A stretch of 6,805 bases of DNA. It comes from Bacteroidales bacterium. GTDB lineage: Bacteria; Bacteroidota; Bacteroidia; Bacteroidales; Azobacteroidaceae. The stretch is taken from NCBI GenBank assembly GCA_020860885.1, contig JAJBTS010000287.1, forward strand, positions 1 to 6,805, in the 5' to 3' direction. This document shows, piece after piece, positions 1-5,426 of the stretch. The notes beneath the pieces were generated by a model. The model saw only the letters and a program-made list of their open reading frames with translations, was not told where the DNA came from and did not search any database. The first letter of the stretch is position 1. Each line of letters begins with the position of its first letter. The position numbers and the translations under genes are program-made.

Positions 1-80
1 CACCCGCCCCCCCCCCCCCCCCCCCCCCCCCTCCCGCGCCCCCCCCCCGCCGCCCCGCCCCCCGCCGGGGATAAGGGGGT
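1..80. other. C/G-only low-complexity contig end, probable sequencing artefact
   Basis: The first 66 bases are almost pure C with scattered G, one A (position 2) and one T (position 32), and include an unbroken run of 25 C at 7-31. They are followed by GGGG (67-70), ATAA and GGGGG (75-79), which are complementary to the C runs. The rest of the window is ordinary AT-rich coding DNA, so the change in composition is abrupt. A degenerate poly-C stretch at the very end of a sequence is typical of poly-G read tails assembled in reverse orientation. That origin is an inference, and a real homopolymer tract cannot be excluded. Confidence 0.7.
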
Positions 81-120
81 ATTTCTTTTTTCTTTTATTT
101 CTTTTTCTTTACTTTACTTT
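81..120. other. Pyrimidine-rich tract (plus strand), function unknown
   Basis: About 40 bases made almost only of T and C on the plus strand, built from TTTC, TTTA and CTTTA words; the minus strand is A-rich. It lies between the C/G contig end and the 21-bp repeat array. A-rich stretches commonly precede start codons in Bacteroidetes, so on the minus strand it could be the leader of a gene lost beyond the left edge. No start codon or promoter element is visible to support this. Confidence 0.4.
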
Positions 121-126
121 GTGGTG

Positions 127-231
127 ATTCTTCCGGAGTTTTTACACATTCTTCCCGAAAAACAGCACATTCTTCCGGAGGAAATGAAGATTCTTCCCGA
201 AAAAACGGAGATTTTTCCGGAATTATTATTG
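127..231. repeat. Five-copy 21-bp tandem repeat with two alternating unit types
   Basis: Copies begin at 127, 148, 169, 190 and 211, exactly 21 bp apart. Copies 1 and 3 start ATTCTTCCGGAG. Copies 2 and 4 start ATTCTTCCCGAAAAA. Copy 5 starts ATTTTTCCGGAA. The first 8-12 bases of each unit are conserved and the last 6-9 vary. Each core contains a small dyad of TTC, two bases, then GAA or GAG. The alternation gives a 42-bp higher-order period. Twenty-one base pairs equals both two DNA turns and seven codons, and the array is free of stops in one frame on each strand. No known element is recognised. Confidence 0.85.
197..220 (-). terminator. Possible RNA hairpin downstream of the response regulator gene
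   Basis: In minus-strand RNA, CCGGAAAAA (220-212) can pair with TTTTTTCGG (205-197) around a six-base loop: nine pairs including one G-U. It lies about 86 bases after the response regulator stop codon and is built from copies 4 and 5 of the 21-bp repeat. It could mark the 3' end of the operon transcript. The uridines lie inside the stem, with no U-tract after it, so it is not a classical intrinsic terminator. It may simply follow from the dyad character of the repeats. Confidence 0.25.
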
Positions 232-305
232 AGAGAGGTATTAAAAAAGTGAGATTATTCTAGGAATTAAAGATATTGTTGCTGTTACTATTTACGAATT
301 ATTAA

Positions 306-1073
306 TTACTGATTACTGCTGACAACCCATTTTTTGAATTCTCCTACCCTGGCTTTGCTCACTAGGATCCGTTGTGGTACATCTACATTCAAATTAACGG
401 ATAGTTTATTCCCGAACCAAAGAGTTATATCTTTGATTGCTTTCTTAGAAATAATATATTGACGGTTTGCCCGGTAGAACAGTTCCGGATCCAATTGTTG
501 CATTAATTCATCGAGATTAGCTTCCAGATAATAAACTTTATGGTCAAAAGTAATGGCTTTTACTATTTTGGTATCGATATAAATACATGCCAGATTTTTA
601 ACTTCGACCGGAATCAGTTTGTCTTTTTCCGGAATCAGGAAATGAGTTTTCTTTTGTTGCTTCTCTTGCTTTATATCTACCAAAATCTTTCTCAATAAAT
701 CTCCCTCATCCGGATGAAAAGAGAAATTCTCATATTTGGCCAACGCTCTTTCCATATCTTTTTTATTGATTGGCTTGAGTAAATAGTCAATACTGTTTAC
801 TTCAAAAGCTTTCAATGCATATTCGTCGTAAGCAGTTGTAAATATAATAGGACAAGCAATATTTACTTCTTCGAAAATAGCGAAGGAAGAACCATCTGCC
901 AGATGAATATCCATAAAAACCAGATCGGGCCTCTCGTGTTCCTGAAACCATTCTATGCTTTCATCTATAGTCTGTAATATTCCTAATATTTGTATCTTAG
1001 GTACAATTTCTTTCAGCAAAGTCTCCAAAGCTTTTGCTGCAACAATTTCATCTTCTATTATTAGCGCTTTCAT
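306..1073 (-). CDS. LytTR-family response regulator transcription factor
   Basis: This 255-residue cytoplasmic protein is a two-domain regulator of the AlgR/AgrA/LytR family. The receiver domain (about 1-120) shows the acidic pair E7-D8, the phospho-acceptor D55 in LVFMDIHLADG, T79-T80, and K100 followed by P101. The LytTR DNA-binding domain (about 143-250) is recognisable from the FYRANRQYIIS segment (199-209) and the closing ILVSKARVGEFKKW region. Length is typical. The ATG start overlaps the kinase stop in an ATGA junction, which points to coupled translation and to phosphorylation by that kinase. In this family DNA binding is normally to pairs of direct repeats. The target is unknown; the adjacent efflux operon is the obvious candidate. 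Family assignment is secure, target assignment is inference. Confidence 0.96.
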   Translation of the reverse strand: MKALIIEDEIVAAKALETLLKEIVPKIQILGILQTIDESIEWFQEHERPDLVFMDIHLADGSSFAIFEEVNIACPIIFTTAYDEYALKAFEVNSIDYLLKPINKKDMERALAKYENFSFHPDEGDLLRKILVDIKQEKQQKKTHFLIPEKDKLIPVEVKNLACIYIDTKIVKAITFDHKVYYLEANLDELMQQLDPELFYRANRQYIISKKAIKDITLWFGNKLSVNLNVDVPQRILVSKARVGEFKKWVVSSNQ

Positions 1074-2125
1074 GAATCTTTTTTGATTAGAGGGATCAGT
1101 ACTTCGAACAAATCATCGGTCTGATTAACTACAATATCTTCTTTCCACATCAGGTGATAACGTTCCCGGAGATTAATCAACCCTATACCTTCTCCCCGCT
1201 CCGCTTCTTTTTTGGGTTGAACAGGATTAGAGACAGAGAGGCATGCCTTATCTGAAGTAGCGATAGTAACGGTTAAAGGAAGTTTATTACTTACCACATT
1301 GTGCTTTATTACGTTTTCCACCAATGTCTGAATACTGAAAGGGATAATCAGATACTGGTGATACTGTTCATCAATATTATAAACGATGTGCAAATTATCT
1401 CCGTATCTTATCTGCATCAGATGACAATAAGAAGAGTTAAACTTCAATTCTTCCTCCAAAGTTATTTCTGTTTTATTTTGCAGCGTATACCGGAACACAT
1501 TCGATAATTGCTGTACATATTCCTGTGCTTTCTCTCTATCTATGGCAATAAGAGAATTCAGGGTATTCAGCGAATTGAATAAAAAATGAGGATCTACCTG
1601 GCTTTTCAACGCATGAAAACGCGAACGCATATTTTCCAGCATAAGGGTTTCGTTCTCCAATAAAGTTTGCTGCTGCTTCCTGGAAACATACAAAAGCTGA
1701 GAAGACAAAGTTACAACTACGGCAATAAATGAATCTCTCAATAAACCGCCCCACATCATAGGCAAAGGAGGAGGCCCATGCATCAAAGCTATCTGGATTA
1801 CGGATAAAAATAAGCTCCAGACAACGGTAGCGACGACAACTGTAGAAATAATAATCATCCAGTTCCTATGAGGCAAATAATTTTTATTCAGCAGGAAAAA
1901 ATTGATTAGATAAAGAATATAAGCTGTCGAAAAATTAAATAAAACATATAAAAGCGTGATATGTATTTTTAAGGATGGCCGGATCCTGTCGCCTCCGGGA
2001 GGCATAACAGACTCTCTTCCATAAATAAACATGATAATAAAGAGAATATTAATCAACAGACTAATGCCCAGAGCTAAAAAGAATGCTGTTTTATAACTTA
2101 ACGATATTTTATGTATACTTTTCAT
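1070..2125 (-). CDS. LytS-family membrane sensor histidine kinase
   Basis: This 351-residue inner-membrane kinase should phosphorylate the response regulator encoded next. Four hydrophobic segments are visible (about 12-36, 53-78, 89-113 and 129-147), followed by a charged linker predicted to be helical (148-170). The His_kinase domain has the phospho-acceptor H180 in QVDPHFLFNSLN, the N-box LVENVIKHN (N271) and the glycine-rich box GEGIGLINLRERY (311-323). There is no separate sensory domain. With the N-terminus inside, both short outer loops (37-52 and 114-128) are rich in proline, glycine and methionine, so sensing probably occurs in the membrane or at these loops. It starts 26 bases after the permease stop and overlaps the regulator by 4 bases. 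The signal is unknown; sensing of exporter substrate or envelope stress is an inference from context. Confidence 0.95.
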   Translation of the reverse strand: MKSIHKISLSYKTAFFLALGISLLINILFIIMFIYGRESVMPPGGDRIRPSLKIHITLLYVLFNFSTAYILYLINFFLLNKNYLPHRNWMIIISTVVVATVVWSLFLSVIQIALMHGPPPLPMMWGGLLRDSFIAVVVTLSSQLLYVSRKQQQTLLENETLMLENMRSRFHALKSQVDPHFLFNSLNTLNSLIAIDREKAQEYVQQLSNVFRYTLQNKTEITLEEELKFNSSYCHLMQIRYGDNLHIVYNIDEQYHQYLIIPFSIQTLVENVIKHNVVSNKLPLTVTIATSDKACLSVSNPVQPKKEAERGEGIGLINLRERYHLMWKEDIVVNQTDDLFEVLIPLIKKDS

Positions 2126-2132
2126 TTCTACA

Positions 2133-2140
2133 CAAAGATA
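2133..2140 (-). promoter_or_regulatory. Candidate -7 promoter element before the kinase gene
   Basis: The minus strand reads TATCTTTG here, an exact match to the Bacteroides -7 consensus TAnnTTTG. It lies in the 26-base gap between permease stop and kinase start, ending 7 bases before the ATG. No TTG or TTTG -33 element is visible 17-23 bases upstream, where the permease's last codons lie. If used, transcription would begin within a few bases of the start codon, giving an almost leaderless kinase-regulator mRNA separate from the exporter transcript. Confidence 0.45.
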
Positions 2141-2151
2141 AATAATTTCGT

Positions 2152-3372
2152 TTACTCATACCTCAGAGCATTGATAGGATCTAAGGATGAAGCTTTTTTA
2201 GCCGGATACCATCCGAAGAAAATCCCGGTAGCCGCACAAACCAAAAAAGATAATACAATAGTAGGAGTACTTACTACAAAAGGCCAGTTTAATGCCACCG
2301 AAGCTATGTAAGACAAACCTAAGCCGAACAACACGCCGATTGTACCGCCAATTAAGCTAAGGATAGTACTTTCATATAAGAACTGCATCAGGATATCTTT
2401 CGTATGGGCTCCGATAGACATACGCAAACCAATCTCTTTGGTCCGCTCGGTTACCGTTACATACATAATATTCATGATTCCAATACCGCCCACAAGTAAA
2501 GATATGGAAGCAATAGCGGCTAAAAGAACCGTTAAAAAACCGCTGATTGAATCCATCATCTCTAACATTTCCTGCTGGGTCCTGACCCTGAAGTCATCTT
2601 CCTGTCCTTGTCGTATTCTATGTTCTTCTCTTAAAATTTCTTCGATTTCTTCACTGGCAGCACTTACCATATCTTCCGAAACGGCAGAAGCATAGATCAT
2701 ATGTAAATAATTGATTGCAAGAATCCTTTTCTGCACTGTAGTATAAGGAGTGATAACAATATCATCCTGATCCTGCCCCATCTGATTCTGACCTTTCGGT
2801 TCCAGAACACCGATAATTTTAAAAGGAGTTTTATTATACCTTATCGTTTGTCCGATAGGATCCTCCCCATTGGTAAATAAGTTGTCGACCACTGTTTGTC
2901 CGACAATACAAACTTTAGCATACGTACGCACATCATCTGCCGTAATATTCGTACCGGAAGCTATTTCCAGTTTACGGATAGCCAATAACTGTTCATTCCC
3001 TCCCTGAAGCTGGCTGGGCCAGTTATTGGAACCATTAACCAACTGACCGGAAGCACTGACCGACGGAGATATCATAGCTACATATTTAGCTTTCTGAGTG
3101 ATGGCCGTTACATCGGAAGCTTTCAGGGTTTGTACGTTTCCCGAACCTATATTTACTCCACCCTGACGCTGGCTCTGCCGCATCACCATAATCAGGTTTG
3201 TACCCATAGTGGAAATCTGATTATTAATACTCTGCTGGGAACTTTGTCCTAAGCTTACCATGGCAATTACAGAACCAATACCAATAATTATCCCCAACAT
3301 AGTCAGCAAAGCCCTTGTTTTATTTCTTAACAAGGCTTCCCAGGCTATTTTTATTAAATTAATTATATTCAT
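2152..3372 (-). CDS. MacB-type ABC transporter permease (FtsX fold)
   Basis: This 406-residue inner-membrane subunit matches the membrane part of MacB, without the fused ATPase domain of E. coli MacB. The order is a cytoplasmic amphipathic start (WEALLRNKTRALLTMLG), TM1 (about 22-40), a large periplasmic domain (about 41-272), then three TM segments (about 277-300, 332-358 and 366-388). The C-terminus WYPAKKASSLDPINALRYE is the hallmark of the family, as is the cytoplasmic TERTKEIGLRMSIGA segment (308-321). I place the start at ATG 3372 rather than at the in-frame TTG three codons upstream (3381), because the ATG directly precedes the conserved N-terminus. MacB-type proteins do not pass substrate through the membrane but drive periplasmic substrates into the outer-membrane duct. 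It should pair with the ATPase encoded 86 bases upstream. Confidence 0.95.
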   Translation of the reverse strand: MNIINLIKIAWEALLRNKTRALLTMLGIIIGIGSVIAMVSLGQSSQQSINNQISTMGTNLIMVMRQSQRQGGVNIGSGNVQTLKASDVTAITQKAKYVAMISPSVSASGQLVNGSNNWPSQLQGGNEQLLAIRKLEIASGTNITADDVRTYAKVCIVGQTVVDNLFTNGEDPIGQTIRYNKTPFKIIGVLEPKGQNQMGQDQDDIVITPYTTVQKRILAINYLHMIYASAVSEDMVSAASEEIEEILREEHRIRQGQEDDFRVRTQQEMLEMMDSISGFLTVLLAAIASISLLVGGIGIMNIMYVTVTERTKEIGLRMSIGAHTKDILMQFLYESTILSLIGGTIGVLFGLGLSYIASVALNWPFVVSTPTIVLSFLVCAATGIFFGWYPAKKASSLDPINALRYE

Positions 3373-3410
3373 AATATTCAATTATTAACAGTTTGCCGGA
3401 TACAATAATT

Positions 3411-3437
3411 GCAACGAAGTTGCTTACCGCCGAAGGC
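3411..3437 (-). other. Twin mini-hairpins in the ATPase-permease spacer
   Basis: The 86-base gap between the ATPase stop and the permease ATG is the longest inside the operon. On the minus strand it contains GCCTTCGGC (3437-3429) and, five bases later, GCAACTTCGTTGC (3423-3411). Both are perfect inverted repeats, with 3-bp and 5-bp stems around the same TTC triloop. They could fold in the mRNA and affect stability or translation of the permease, but both stems are short. An AGGAG lies further upstream in the spacer, too far from the permease ATG to serve it. Confidence 0.35.
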
Positions 3438-3458
3438 TTATCTCCTGTTATAAAGCAA

Positions 3459-4208
3459 TTAATAGTCATCATTTTTAGGCAAGTTAGAAAGGGCTTCCTG
3501 GGCCGACTTCGTCTGAACCGGTTCATCTTTGATTATGTGTCCGTCGCGCAATTGAACGATCCGTTTTGTAAAGACAGCTATATCCGTTTCATGGGTAACA
3601 AAAGCGATTGTTTTCCCTTCTTCATTTAATTTTTGAAACAAGCTCATAATCTCGTAAGAAGTTCGGGTATCCAGGTTTCCTGTTGCTTCATCGGCAAGTA
3701 AGATCACAGGATCATTAACGATGGCCCGGGCAATAGCAACCCGTTGTTGCTGCCCTCCGGAAAGCTGGTTCGGCATATGATCCATCCGGGACTCCAATCC
3801 GACCTGTTTTAATGCTTCTACAGCCTTTTCTTTTCTCTCTTTAGAAGAAACAGTATTGTTATAGAGCAGAGGAAGTTCCACATTCTCCAATGCGGTTGTA
3901 CGAGCCAGTAAATTATACGATTGAAAAACAAAACCAATTTTCCGGTTTCTTAAAGTCGCTAACTCATCCTTGCTCATTCCACTCACTGCAGTATTATCAA
4001 TATAATATTCCCCGGATGTAGGTTTATCAAGACATCCTAAAATATTTAATAAAGTTGATTTTCCGCTACCACTGGTACCCATAATACTGACAAACTCTCC
4101 CTGATTGACCGTAAAGGATATAGCTTTCAAGGCATGCACCACTTCGCTTCCGACTTCAAAATCACGGCTCAATTTATCCACCCGTAATATTTCCTTCTTT
4201 GTTTCCAT
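3459..4208 (-). CDS. ABC transporter ATP-binding protein, MacB/LolD family
   Basis: This 249-residue cytoplasmic ATPase powers the permease encoded next. All motifs are intact: Walker A GTSGSGKS (44-51), Q-loop glutamine Q96 in FVFQSYNLL, signature LSGGQQQR (149-156), Walker B VILLADE with catalytic E174, D-loop NLD (178-180) and switch histidine H206 in VTHE. The sequence has the standard layout of the family that includes MacB and LolD ([23 protein letters not shown], then [16 protein letters not shown]). A polar tail of about 20 residues after the fold is unremarkable. The ATG start lies one base after the adaptor stop (TAATATG), so translation is probably coupled. An alternative role as a LolD-type lipoprotein release ATPase is unlikely, because the neighbours are an efflux adaptor and a TolC-like channel. 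Confidence 0.97.
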   Translation of the reverse strand: METKKEILRVDKLSRDFEVGSEVVHALKAISFTVNQGEFVSIMGTSGSGKSTLLNILGCLDKPTSGEYYIDNTAVSGMSKDELATLRNRKIGFVFQSYNLLARTTALENVELPLLYNNTVSSKERKEKAVEALKQVGLESRMDHMPNQLSGGQQQRVAIARAIVNDPVILLADEATGNLDTRTSYEIMSLFQKLNEEGKTIAFVTHETDIAVFTKRIVQLRDGHIIKDEPVQTKSAQEALSNLPKNDDY

Positions 4209-4209
4209 A

Positions 4210-5382
4210 TTATCTTCTCCTCGGAGGTGTTGGCATTAATGGGTTAGCGGCGGCTCCGGATGCTTCATTTTTATCCATCTCTGCAACTGAGACCACCACT
4301 TTATCATTGATATTCAATCCGGATTTCACCATCGTATACACTCCGTCACTTATTCCTGTAGTAACGGGATTGTATTGATATCCGCCAGAGGTTTCCATCC
4401 ATACTCCGCCTTCACCATGCCGGGAGACTACCGGAGTTTGCGGAGCTGTAAAATGGAGTTTCTGAAATGCCTGATCGTCCGGAGAAAAATTCAGTGCACT
4501 GTTAGGAACAGCAATACCTTCTTCCGTTTGGGTTAAAATAGTCACATTCGCTGTCATACCCGGATAAAGTTTTTCATCCGGATTAGGAGCATTGATTATT
4601 ACCGTATAAGTGACAACATTAGACGTCACTACAGCTTCTAAACGAATTTGTTTCACTTCTCCTTCAAACGTATCGTAAGGAAAAGCATCCACGGTAAAAG
4701 TAACTTGCTGACCTAACTTAACCTGTCCGATATCGGCTTCATCCACATCCGCTTCTACCTGCATATTTTTTAAATCGTTGGCAATCGTAAATAAGGTCGG
4801 AGTATTAAAAGAGGCAGCAACAGTCTGCCCTTGTTCTACGGCACGACTTAAAACGACACCATCAATGGGAGAATAAATTTCCGCATAAGAAAGATTTACC
4901 TGAGCCTGATGCAAATTAGCTTCTGCGTTCGCAACTGAAGTCTGAGCCTGATTCAACTGGTTGACCGCATCCTCAAAAGAAGCTGTAGTAGCAGCCTTAA
5001 GATCGTATAGCTGTTTTGTCCGGTTGTAACTTTGCTGAGCTAAGGTCAAAGCACTTTGAGAACTTAATAAAGATGCGTTTGCCTGTGTAACCTTTTCCGA
5101 TAAAGTTGATTTATCCAATTCGGCAAGAAGCTGTCCTTTAGTTACCTGCGAATTATAATCTACATATATTTTTTCCACCACACCAGAAACCTGAGTTCCT
5201 ACTTCGACCTGATCCACCGGTTGGACATATCCCGTAGCTGTTACAGTGATCGATATGGTTTCTTCTCCTATGGTTGCCGTATTCACTATTAGCTCACTGC
5301 CTCTGTTACGAAAGAAGAATATAAGTCCAAGAACCAGCACAAGAACAATAATTACTATAATAATCAGTGTTTTCTTTTTCAT
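4210..5382 (-). CDS. MacA-like periplasmic adaptor (HlyD / RND-MFP family)
   Basis: This 390-residue membrane-fusion protein bridges the MacB-type transporter and the outer-membrane channel. One N-terminal membrane anchor (about 5-24) has no lipobox cysteine. A first lipoyl half-motif follows (about 57-90, VGTQVSGVVEKIYVDYNSQV), then an alanine- and glutamine-rich coiled-coil hairpin (about 92-165). The second lipoyl half is at about 166-200 (IYSPIDGVVLSRAVEQGQTV). The beta-barrel domain covers about 205-290, including LYPGMTANVTI (272-282), and a membrane-proximal domain ends near 368. The tail ends in PTPPRRR. The general order matches MacA. The hairpin, about 70 residues, is long enough to dock on a TolC-type funnel. 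The gene starts 44 bases after the TolC-like stop, with an A-rich leader and no Shine-Dalgarno. Substrate cannot be inferred. Confidence 0.95.
   Translation of the reverse strand: MKKKTLIIIVIIVLVLVLGLIFFFRNRGSELIVNTATIGEETISITVTATGYVQPVDQVEVGTQVSGVVEKIYVDYNSQVTKGQLLAELDKSTLSEKVTQANASLLSSQSALTLAQQSYNRTKQLYDLKAATTASFEDAVNQLNQAQTSVANAEANLHQAQVNLSYAEIYSPIDGVVLSRAVEQGQTVAASFNTPTLFTIANDLKNMQVEADVDEADIGQVKLGQQVTFTVDAFPYDTFEGEVKQIRLEAVVTSNVVTYTVIINAPNPDEKLYPGMTANVTILTQTEEGIAVPNSALNFSPDDQAFQKLHFTAPQTPVVSRHGEGGVWMETSGGYQYNPVTTGISDGVYTMVKSGLNINDKVVVSVAEMDKNEASGAAANPLMPTPPRRR
4213..4221 (-). promoter_or_regulatory. Shine-Dalgarno-like site for the ATPase gene inside the adaptor's last codons
   Basis: The adaptor ends in arginine codons AGG AGA AGA before TAA. 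These supply AGGAG eight bases before the ATPase ATG, close to the classical Shine-Dalgarno spacing. Bacteroidetes genes rarely use such a sequence, and no equivalent stands before the other five starts. Whether it acts as a ribosome binding site, or merely reflects arginine codon choice, cannot be decided from sequence. Confidence 0.4.
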
Positions 5383-5426
5383 CTTAATCTATTTTTATTA
5401 GCCTAAATATTATGTTGTACAATCAT

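Noticed and set aside
127..231. CRISPR array
   Set aside because: Units are 21 bp with no separate spacers, the tails are only 6-9 bp, and no cas genes are present.
255..305. Terminator directly after the response regulator stop
   Set aside because: Only short stems such as ATTC-TAG-GAAT (257-267) and direct ATTACTG repeats are present; no stable stem with a U-tract.
1301..1754. Small frames on both strands inside the kinase gene
   Set aside because: They are other-frame readings of a conserved histidine kinase domain, with no independent signals.
3393..3629. Plus-strand frame of 78 codons across the ATPase-permease spacer and ATPase 3' end
   Set aside because: More than half is antisense to the ATPase C-terminus, and no family features or promoter are seen.
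3459..4208. LolCDE-type lipoprotein release system
   Set aside because: ATPase and permease resemble that superfamily, but the same operon encodes a HlyD-type adaptor and a TolC-like channel, which fit an efflux role instead.
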